NCBI GenBank assembly: GCA_902775475.1
Contig: CACYME010000019.1
Coordinates: 1-64,000 of the forward strand
Source: an uncultured Prevotellaceae bacterium
GTDB taxonomy: Bacteria > Bacteroidota > Bacteroidia > Bacteroidales > Bacteroidaceae
DNA: 64,000 nt
Direction: 5' to 3'
Positions 51,996 to 58,738 of this stretch are shown here, piece by piece. The position numbers and the translations under genes were made by a program. Numbering within the stretch: the first letter of the stretch is position 1; every line of letters starts with the position of its first letter. The notes below the pieces were generated by a model. The model did no database searches. It was not told where the DNA came from and saw only the letters and a program-made list of their open reading frames with translations.

Positions 51996-53495
51996 TTACA
52001 TGTAGCCCAGCCAGCGGAGGATGTCGTTGAGGTTGGCCACCACCATGAGCAGGATGAGGATGCCGAAGCCCACATATTCAGCGCGAATCATGAACTGGTC
52101 AGAGGGCTTGCGGCGCGTAATCATCTCGTAGAGAAGGAAGAGCACGTGGCCGCCGTCGAGTGCCGGGATGGGCAGGATGTTCATGAAGGCAAGAATGATG
52201 CTCAGGAAGGCCGTCATCTCCCAGAAGCGGTGCCAGTCCCACACCTCGGGGAAGAGGCTGCCGATGGCCCCGAAGCCACCGAGCGACTTGGCGCCCTCGC
52301 TGGTGAAGACATACTTCATGTCGCTGACGTAGCCCGAGAGCTTGTGCCATCCGTAGCTGATGCCGGCGGGGATGCTTTCGAGGAAGCCGTAGCGGAACGT
52401 GGTGGGCTCGTACTTCGACATGGTGACGAAGCCCAGCTGCAGCTCAGGCGTGAGGACGGCCTGCAGGGTGTCACCCACGTAGGGCACGCTGTCGGTGGCC
52501 AGTGCAGCTTGTTCGGCTCGCCAGATGACAAGGTCGATGCTGCGCACCTTCAGGCTGTCGGCAGCGGTCTTCGCCGTGGCGAGCACGTCGCTGAGGCGCT
52601 CAATCTCGTAGGTAAACTCGTTGTGCGAGTCTACGGTCTTGCCGTTGATGGCCAGGATGGAGTCGCCAGGCTGCAGGCCAATCTCGGCGGCCGGGGTGCC
52701 GGGCATCACGCTGTCGACAACGGCAGGCAGGAAGGGGCGCATGAACATGGGCGTGGCCTTGAACATGTTGAGCAGGTTCAGGTCGGCCGACTCGGGGATG
52801 TTGATGGTGAAGGGCTGTCCCTGGCGGATGACGTTCACCTGCCGGGCCTTCGACACCTGGCGGAAGAGGTCGTCGTCGAACTTCTTCAGCGGGCCGCGGT
52901 CGGTGCTGACGAGGATGTCGTGGTCCTCGAAGCCCAGCGCCTTCGCCTCGGCGTTGAACTTCATGCCGTCGGTCATCTTCTCCACGGGGATGTAGGTCTC
53001 GCCCCAGTGGAAGAGAATCATCGAGTAGATGAACAGGGCCAGCAGGAAGTTCACCAGCACGCCGCCAATCATGATGAGCAGGCGCTGCCACGTGGGCTTC
53101 GTGCGGAACTCCCAGGGATGCGTCTCCTCCGAGAGCTTCTGGTTGGTCTCGTCGATCATGCCGTCGATGGCGCAGTAGCCGCCCAGCGGCAGCCAGCCGA
53201 GGCCATACTCCGTGCCGACATATTCTTTCACGGTCTCCTTCTTGGGTTCCTCGCCCTCCTTCTGCTCCACCGTCACTTCCTTGGTGGGCACCACTTCGGG
53301 CTTCATCTTGAACAGGCGGCGCACCCACGTGTCGTAGGTGCTGAGGATGTGGAACTTCGGGTTGAAGAAGAGATAGAACTTGGTGACGCGCACCTTGAAG
53401 ATTTTGGCGAAGGTGAAGTGGCCAAGCTCGTGGAGCAGCACCAGCAGCGAGATGGCCAGCAGGAACTGCAGCAGTCTTATCAGAAATACTTCCAT
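51996..53495 (-). CDS. rseP: Site-2 intramembrane protease RseP
   Basis: This 499-residue inner-membrane zinc protease has HELGH at residues 22-26 in the first helix, a central PDZ region (TPAAEIGLQPGDSILAINGK) and the second catalytic motif NILPIPALDGGHVLF near the C-terminus. It cleaves anti-sigma factors or signal peptide remnants in the membrane and could act on the anti-sigma protein encoded in this window; that link is inference. Residues about 68-95 form a Lys/Glu-rich loop. It lies downstream of dxr, the usual Bacteroidales order. Confidence 0.95.
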   Translation of the reverse strand: MEVFLIRLLQFLLAISLLVLLHELGHFTFAKIFKVRVTKFYLFFNPKFHILSTYDTWVRRLFKMKPEVVPTKEVTVEQKEGEEPKKETVKEYVGTEYGLGWLPLGGYCAIDGMIDETNQKLSEETHPWEFRTKPTWQRLLIMIGGVLVNFLLALFIYSMILFHWGETYIPVEKMTDGMKFNAEAKALGFEDHDILVSTDRGPLKKFDDDLFRQVSKARQVNVIRQGQPFTINIPESADLNLLNMFKATPMFMRPFLPAVVDSVMPGTPAAEIGLQPGDSILAINGKTVDSHNEFTYEIERLSDVLATAKTAADSLKVRSIDLVIWRAEQAALATDSVPYVGDTLQAVLTPELQLGFVTMSKYEPTTFRYGFLESIPAGISYGWHKLSGYVSDMKYVFTSEGAKSLGGFGAIGSLFPEVWDWHRFWEMTAFLSIILAFMNILPIPALDGGHVLFLLYEMITRRKPSDQFMIRAEYVGFGILILLMVVANLNDILRWLGYM

Positions 53496-53515
53496 TGTTG
53501 ATTAATTATTCTTTT

Positions 53516-53606
53516 TTTTCGTTATCTCGTTATGACGTTATGACGTTATTTCGTTATAACGCTGTTTCGCTATGATGTTATCTCGTTATAACGCTGTTTC
53601 GCTATG
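53516..53606. repeat. CGTTAT-type repeat overlapping the 3' end of dxr
   Basis: The 24-base unit TCGTTATAACGCTGTTTCGC + TATG occurs at 53551-53574 and 53583-53606, preceded by CGTTATGACGTTATGACG. The second copy includes the stop codon and the last five sense codons of dxr. The same oligomer in the other orientation is at 31940-31995. Confidence 0.75.
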
Positions 53607-54758
53607 CAATAGCTCTCCGGCGATGCGGCGGGCTTCATGGTCGGTCTGCACGTAGACGTCGTAGTCGGGCGTGGCCGAGAAGGTGGCGCGCTGCATGGTC
53701 TGGGCAATAACGTCGGCCATCTGGGGGAACGAGCAGTGGTCCTCGAGGAAGGCACGGTTGACGATTTCGTTGGCCGCATTGACGATGCAGGGCATGTTGC
53801 CGCCTCGGTGGATGGCCTCGAAGGCCAGGGCCAGACAGCGGAACTTCCCGAGGTCGGGCTCGAAGAACTCCAGGTGCTGCGCCTTGAACAGGTCGAGACG
53901 CTCGCCGCTGAGGGGCAGGCGCCGGGGGAAGGAGAGGGCATACTGGATGGGCAGCCGCATGTCGGGCACGCCGAGCTGGGCCTTCACGCTACCGTCGGCA
54001 AACTGCACGGCGCTGTGGACGATGCTCTGCGGGTGCACCAGCACCTGAATCTGCTCGGCGCTGACACCGAAGAGCCACTTCGCCTCGATGACCTCGAAGC
54101 CCTTGTTCATCATCGTGGCCGAGTCGATGGTGATTTTCGCACCCATGTCCCACGTGGGGTGGCGCAGGGCGTCGGCCTTCGTCACCGTGGCCAGCTGCTC
54201 TTGTGGCATCAGGCGGAAGGGGCCTCCGCTGGCCGTGAGCAGAATCTTGTCGATGGGGTTCTGGTCCTCGCCGACGAGGCTCTGGAAGATGGCAGAGTGC
54301 TCGCTGTCGACGGGCAGGATGGGCACGTGGTACTGCTGGGCGAGCTGCAGGATGAGCTCGCCGGCCACCACGAGCGTCTCCTTGTTGGCCAGGGCGATGG
54401 CCTTGCGGGCCTTGATGGCGTGGATGGTGGGTGAGAGTCCGGCGAAGCCCACCATGGCGGTGAGCACCATGTCGATGGGCCCGGCCTCCACAATCTCGTC
54501 GAGGGCACGCGCTCCGGCATATACCTTCACGTCGGGCAGGTCGGCCATCAGGCTTTTCAGCTCGTCGTAGCGGCGCTCGTCGGCAATGACCACGGCGGCG
54601 GGCTTGAACTTGTGGGCCTGCTCGGCCAGCAGCTGCGTGCGGGTGTTGGCGGTGAGGCAATAGACCTCGAAGAGGTCGCTGTGCTCCTCGATGACCTGCA
54701 GGGCCTGTGTGCCGATGCTCCCCGTGGAGCCGAGGATGGCTATTTGTCGTTTTGGCAT
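53586..54758 (-). CDS. dxr: 1-deoxy-D-xylulose 5-phosphate reductoisomerase
   Basis: This 390-residue cytoplasmic enzyme makes 2-C-methyl-D-erythritol 4-phosphate for isoprenoids. The NADPH site is ILGSTGSIGTQALQVI, the metal and substrate region is PVDSEHSAIFQSLVGEDQNP, and TWDMGAKITIDSATMMNKGF with HPQSIVHSAVQF completes the core. The last residues LLHSETAL are encoded by the short repeat at 53583-53606. It sits in the rimM-dxr-rseP run; in other Bacteroidales an M23 gene commonly lies between rimM and dxr, but not here. Confidence 0.96.
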   Translation of the reverse strand: MPKRQIAILGSTGSIGTQALQVIEEHSDLFEVYCLTANTRTQLLAEQAHKFKPAAVVIADERRYDELKSLMADLPDVKVYAGARALDEIVEAGPIDMVLTAMVGFAGLSPTIHAIKARKAIALANKETLVVAGELILQLAQQYHVPILPVDSEHSAIFQSLVGEDQNPIDKILLTASGGPFRLMPQEQLATVTKADALRHPTWDMGAKITIDSATMMNKGFEVIEAKWLFGVSAEQIQVLVHPQSIVHSAVQFADGSVKAQLGVPDMRLPIQYALSFPRRLPLSGERLDLFKAQHLEFFEPDLGKFRCLALAFEAIHRGGNMPCIVNAANEIVNRAFLEDHCSFPQMADVIAQTMQRATFSATPDYDVYVQTDHEARRIAGELLHSETAL

Positions 54759-54759
54759 G

Positions 54760-54835
54760 TTGACTTTAGTTGTTTTGACTTCAGGTCTTAGACTTTAGAG
54801 GGGCGATGGTCAGAGGTCTAAGAGTCCTTCAGGGA
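54760..54835. repeat. GTCTAAGACTTTAG-type short repeat
   Basis: GACTTTAGTTGTTTTGACTT, GGTCTTAGACTTTAG and GAGGTCTAAGAGTC fill the gap between rimM and dxr. It is the same kind as GGTCTATAGTCTGAAGTCTA at 48612-48643. Confidence 0.55.
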
Positions 54836-55322
54836 GAGTCATTCGTATCTGTTTCTTTTCATTGTCTATGTCTGCAATCAGCTCCTCGGCGGCGGGGATG
54901 AGACGGCCGTCGCTGAGTTCAAAGAGAATGTTGCTGGTGCTGTCGTCGACGGCGGCGATGGTGCCGACGGTGGTGCCGGTGGTGGCTTCTACGATGGTGA
55001 AGCCCACGAGGTAGGCCCAGGTGTAGTCGCCTTCAGCATCGTCATCGGCCATGCTGCGGAGGAAGAACACCTCGGTGTTGGTCAGCTCACGGGCTTGCTC
55101 CACGGTGTCCACGTCCTCGAACTTGATGAGGGCAGTGGTATCAGAGCGGAAGCGGTATTCCTCCATGTAGAAGGGCACGAGGATGCCGTCGACCTTGAGG
55201 ATAAGGAAGTCAGCCTCCACGCGGTCGAACACGTCGTCGTCGACCTGCATCGAGATCTCGCCCTTCACGCCGTGGGGCTTCCCCAGACGGCCAATCTTGT
55301 AGACTTCGTCGTCGCGTATCAT
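54810..55322 (-). CDS. rimM: 16S rRNA processing protein RimM
   Basis: This 170-residue protein aids maturation of the 30S head. It begins MIRDDEVYKIGRLGKPHGVK, the RimM N-domain signature, and has a PRC-barrel-like C-domain (YTWAYLVGFTIVEATTGTTV, GRLIPAAEELIADIDNEKKQ). Length is normal. Six bases separate it from the murA stop. Confidence 0.95.
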   Translation of the reverse strand: MIRDDEVYKIGRLGKPHGVKGEISMQVDDDVFDRVEADFLILKVDGILVPFYMEEYRFRSDTTALIKFEDVDTVEQARELTNTEVFFLRSMADDDAEGDYTWAYLVGFTIVEATTGTTVGTIAAVDDSTSNILFELSDGRLIPAAEELIADIDNEKKQIRMTLPEGLLDL

Positions 55323-55328
55323 GGTGTG

Positions 55329-56693
55329 TTAAGTCATTCGGGTGATGTGTGCGCCGAGGGCATTGAGGCGGTGCTCGATGTTCTCGTAGCCACGGTCAAT
55401 CTGCTCGATGTTGTCGATGCGGCTGGTGCCGCGGGCGCTGAGGGCCGCGATGAGCAGGGCAATGCCGGCGCGGATGTCGGGGCTCGACATGCGCCCACCG
55501 CGCAGCTGCAGCTTGCGGTCGTGGCCCACGACGACGGCCCGGTGGGGGTCGCAGAGGATAATCTGTGCACCCATGTCGATGAGCTTGTCGACGAAGAACA
55601 GCCGGCTCTCGAACATCTTCTGGTGGAAGAGCACCGAGCCGCGGGCCTGCGTGGCCACGGTGATGAGCACCGAGAGCAGGTCGGGCGTCAGGCCCGGCCA
55701 CGGCGCGTCGGCCAGCGTCATGATGGTGCCGTCGATGAACGACTGTATCTCGTAGTGGCGCATGCGGGGGATGAAGAGGTCGTCGCCCTCCTCCTTCACC
55801 TTGATGCCCATGCGGCGGAAGGTGTTGGGGATGATGCCCAAGTTCCTGAGCGACACGTCCTTGATGCGGATGCCGTCGCCCACCATGGCCGCCATGCCGA
55901 TGAACGAGCCCACCTCGATCATGTCGGGCAGGATGCGGTGCGTGGTGCCGTGCAGGCTGTCGACGCCCTCGATGGTGAGCAGGTTCGAGGCGATGCCGCT
56001 GATGCGTGCGCCCATGTTGTTGAGCATGAGGCAGAGCTGCTGCACGTAGGGCTCGCAGGCGGCGTTGTAGATGGTGGTGGTGCCCTTGGCCATCACGGCG
56101 GCCATCACGATGTTGGCCGTGCCGGTGACGCTGGCCTCGTCGAGCAGCATGTAGCTGCCCTTGAGGCGCTGGGCCGACAGCTCGTAGACGCCGCGCTCAG
56201 GCACGTGGCCGAAGTGGGCCCCGAGGCGCTCGAAGCCCAGGAAATGGGTGTCCAGGCGCCGGCGTCCAATCTTGTCGCCGCCAGGCTTAGCCACGACGGC
56301 CTTGCCCATGCGCGTCAGCAGCGGGCCAATCATCATCACCGAGCCGCGCAGCTGTGCGCACTTCTTCACGAACTCGTCGCTCTGCAGATAGTCGAGGTTC
56401 AGCTCGTCGGCCTGGAAGGTAGCTCCCCTCAATTCCCCCCACTGGGGGGAAGTCTCCGCCGCAGGAGCCTCTCCCAGTCGGGGGAGGTTAGAGGGGGCTG
56501 TCACTTTCACCCCGATGTCGCGGAGCAGGCTGATGAGGTTGTTGACGTCGCGGATGTTGGGAATGTTGCTGATGGTGACAGGCTCGGCAGTGAGCAGCGT
56601 GGCACAGATGACCTGCAGGGCCTCGTTCTTCGCTCCCTGCGGCGTGATGGTTCCACTAAGCTGGTGTCCGCCTTCGATGATAAATGCAGCCAT
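55329..56693 (-). CDS. murA: UDP-N-acetylglucosamine 1-carboxyvinyltransferase, Asp variant, with palindromic insert
   Basis: This 454-residue enzyme adds enolpyruvate to UDP-GlcNAc, the first committed step of peptidoglycan synthesis. The core (LSGTITPQGAKNEALQVICA; SVTGTANIVMAAVMAKGTTT; LPDMIEVGSFIGMAAM) is intact. In the loop that normally carries the fosfomycin-target Cys (PGGC.IG), this protein has VVAKPGGDKIGRRRLD with Asp140. Such Asp variants work but are naturally fosfomycin-resistant in other bacteria. Residues about 66-91 (APSNLPRLGEAPAAETSPQW then GELRGA) are encoded by the palindromic element at 56421-56499 and lengthen a loop that is short in relatives. Confidence 0.96.
   Translation of the reverse strand: MAAFIIEGGHQLSGTITPQGAKNEALQVICATLLTAEPVTISNIPNIRDVNNLISLLRDIGVKVTAPSNLPRLGEAPAAETSPQWGELRGATFQADELNLDYLQSDEFVKKCAQLRGSVMMIGPLLTRMGKAVVAKPGGDKIGRRRLDTHFLGFERLGAHFGHVPERGVYELSAQRLKGSYMLLDEASVTGTANIVMAAVMAKGTTTIYNAACEPYVQQLCLMLNNMGARISGIASNLLTIEGVDSLHGTTHRILPDMIEVGSFIGMAAMVGDGIRIKDVSLRNLGIIPNTFRRMGIKVKEEGDDLFIPRMRHYEIQSFIDGTIMTLADAPWPGLTPDLLSVLITVATQARGSVLFHQKMFESRLFFVDKLIDMGAQIILCDPHRAVVVGHDRKLQLRGGRMSSPDIRAGIALLIAALSARGTSRIDNIEQIDRGYENIEHRLNALGAHITRMT
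56421..56499 (-). repeat. GC-rich palindromic element inserted in frame (murA)
   Basis: Arms at 56421-56446 (AGCTCCCCTCAATTCC...) and 56473-56499 (...GGGGGAGGTTAGAGGGGGCT) are inverted with several mismatches. Read in the murA direction it codes for SNLPRLGEAPAAETSPQWGE then LRGA, the same frame as in the tolC-like and GH3 genes. Confidence 0.88.
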
Positions 56694-56704
56694 GGTGTAG
56701 CCCC

Positions 56705-57307
56705 CTATCTTTTCTTCTTCATGCGCTTCTGCGGCATCTCGTCGGTAGGAACGAAGCGCTCAAACGAGAACTTGTTCAGGTTCAGCTGTACCTTGCCGTC
56801 GGTGAAGCGTGCCAGGTCGTCGGCCACCTTCTCGTCGTCGATGGAGCCGTGCCCCCAGAGGATGAGGTCGCGCTTCATCTGGTTGGCCGTCTGGCGCGTC
56901 AGCTCGTCGCGCTCCGGGCCTTCGGGCATGGTCTTCAGCCGTTCCCACAGCTCCTCCACCAGTCGGCCGTAGTGGCGCAGCCCGATGCTGTTCGACGGGC
57001 GCGGCATGGGCTGTGGCTTGGCGTGAATGCGCTCGGCGTTGTTCACGTCGAAGGGCCAGTCGATGTCGAGCTGCTTGCCGCTCATCAAGTAGAGGTGGTC
57101 CCAGAGCGTCTGCTGGTAGTTGGCGTTGTCACGAATCTGGGGCACCTTCGTCTCCATCAGCTTCACGATGGTCTTGGCGCAGCGCAGTCGCTCCTCGCGG
57201 TCGGGCAGGCTCACGGCGTGGTCAATCATCTTCTGTATCTCCCGTCCGTATTCGGGCAGCAGCAGCTTCTGGCGCTGGGTGTTGTAGTCTAATCCTTTTA
57301 TTTCCAC
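56705..57307 (-). CDS. DUF4290 family protein
   Basis: This 200-residue cytoplasmic protein of unknown function begins GLDYNTQRQKLLLPEYGREI and contains QKMIDHAVSLPDREERLRCA, the DUF4290 signature. It ends in a basic run (EMPQKRMKKKR). It is conserved in Bacteroidetes directly upstream of murA, as here (11-base gap). Its role is probably linked to the housekeeping cluster, but nothing more specific can be said. Confidence 0.92.
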   Translation of the reverse strand: MEIKGLDYNTQRQKLLLPEYGREIQKMIDHAVSLPDREERLRCAKTIVKLMETKVPQIRDNANYQQTLWDHLYLMSGKQLDIDWPFDVNNAERIHAKPQPMPRPSNSIGLRHYGRLVEELWERLKTMPEGPERDELTRQTANQMKRDLILWGHGSIDDEKVADDLARFTDGKVQLNLNKFSFERFVPTDEMPQKRMKKKR

Positions 57308-57326
57308 TATATTCAGTTTTAACGGT

Positions 57327-58028
57327 TTAACGATTCAGCAGGTCGCGCGGCATCTTCGCTACGAAGTCCTTCAGGTAGAACGGCTCATAGTAGGCCACGT
57401 CCTCGGTCTCTCCGCGCAGTAGCCTTCGCTCGGCCAGCGGCTGCATCCAGCGCGCCAGCGGCTCGATGCCCTCCAGCAGGTGGGCGTTGGGGTGGTCGAT
57501 GACGCTGATGCACTTGGCTGCGCCGGGTCCGAAGAAGTAGACGGGGCGCTCGTCGAGCCACTGCCGGTAGGTGTCGCCGTCCACCACGTCGGCCTGCGTC
57601 TGGCGAACGGTCTTCAGTCCGCGGTCGAAGATGGCTGCATAGACCTCCATGCGGCGGGCGTCGAGCATCGGGCAGAGCAGTGCGCCCTCGGGCACCTTCT
57701 CGCCCAGCAGCACCGGCACGCAGAGCACCTCGAGCGTGGGCACGCTGATGAGCTTCAGGTCACGCCCGTAACAGATGCCCTTCGCCATCGACACGCCGAT
57801 GCGCAGACCCGTGTAAGAGCCGGGACCACCGCTGACGGCCACCGCGTCGAAGGGGATGGCATGGCTGTCGGTGAACGACAGCGCCTCGTCGACCAGCGTT
57901 CCCAGCTGTTCGGCGCTGCTGCCCTTGTGGTCGTTCTGTCGTTCTTCGTGAAAAATCACCTGCGAGTCCTCGCTCACAGCCACCGAGCACACCTGCGTGC
58001 TCGTCTCAATATGCAGTATGCAAGCCAT
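57327..58028 (-). CDS. tsaB: tRNA threonylcarbamoyladenosine biosynthesis protein TsaB
   Basis: This 233-residue protein is needed with TsaD and TsaE for t6A at position 37 of tRNAs. It begins ACILHIETSTQVCSVAVSED and contains FDAVAVSGGPGSYTGLRIGV, the TsaB signature, followed by GICYGRDLKLISVPTLEVLC. It is first in the run tsaB, DUF4290, murA, rimM, dxr, rseP and has a good promoter upstream. Confidence 0.95.
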   Translation of the reverse strand: MACILHIETSTQVCSVAVSEDSQVIFHEERQNDHKGSSAEQLGTLVDEALSFTDSHAIPFDAVAVSGGPGSYTGLRIGVSMAKGICYGRDLKLISVPTLEVLCVPVLLGEKVPEGALLCPMLDARRMEVYAAIFDRGLKTVRQTQADVVDGDTYRQWLDERPVYFFGPGAAKCISVIDHPNAHLLEGIEPLARWMQPLAERRLLRGETEDVAYYEPFYLKDFVAKMPRDLLNR

Positions 58029-58057
58029 TTGCTTTCACATTATCTATAAATAGGGTG

Positions 58058-58087
58058 CAAAGTTACGAAAAAACGAGGGAAATGCAA
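58058..58087 (-). promoter_or_regulatory. Bacteroidetes-type promoter of the tsaB-rseP run
   Basis: On the minus strand TAACTTTG covers 58058-58065 and TTG covers 58085-58087, 19 bases upstream. It is 29 bases before the tsaB start codon. Confidence 0.7.
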
Positions 58088-58189
58088 AAGGAAAACCAGT
58101 TTTTCTTTTGCATTTCCGATGGTGAATGAATTTTGAGAGCAATAGAAATGCGAGAACCATGTTAGGAAAAACGCAGGGACGGCAGTGTT

Positions 58190-58640
58190 CAAAATTTCCT
58201 CGAATTTTGGGCCTTTTTCGGCCGTTAACCCCCTCCAAAACTCGAAAATTTTGCGCGAAGAATTTTTTTCGTGAAAATGAGCGAATTTTGAGCGATTTTA
58301 GCAATGTGCTGATTGTTAGGGTGTTAACGAAAATTTTGAAGAAAAACGCGGCGGCGGGCTTTCAAAAGTCAACGCCGCAGAAAAATTTGGCGTTGACTTT
58401 TGAAAATTTGGCGTGCTTACAGCGAGCGCATTTGGCGCAAAATTTGGGCAAAAAATGTGCACAAAAGCCCCTCTTGTGTGCAAAAAAGAGCTTTTTGGGC
58501 ACTTTTTCCCGTTCGCCAACGTTGCACAAATAGCAAGAAATGTGCAGATTTTGCTTCCAATTCGTTCCAGAAAGAGAAATTTTCCCTGCAAAAATTTTAC
58601 CCCCCCCAACGCACTTTTTTGGCGACATTTTGAACACTCG
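58190..58640 (-). repeat. Intergenic structured element, copy E (subfamily II)
   Basis: Minus orientation. On the plus strand: GTCAACGCC (58368-58376) with GGCGTTGAC (58389-58397); TGCACAAAAG (58458-58467) with CTTGTGTGCA (58473-58482), nine of ten paired. Its right end shares TTTTGAACACT with copy A. It lies between the divergent tsaB and GH3 promoters. The ends are approximate. Confidence 0.8.
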
Positions 58641-58680
58641 TTTCTGATGGGTTTCAAGAGAAAAAACAATCGCATTTGTT

Positions 58681-58710
58681 TTGTTCTTCGCTCGTTTTTT
58701 CGTAACTTTG
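58681..58710 (+). promoter_or_regulatory. Bacteroidetes-type promoter of the GH3 gene
   Basis: TTG at 58681-58683 and TAACTTTG at 58703-58710 are 19 bases apart. It lies 28 bases before the ATG at 58739. Confidence 0.75.
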
Positions 58711-58738
58711 CGCCCTGTAGACAACTAACACCTAAAAC

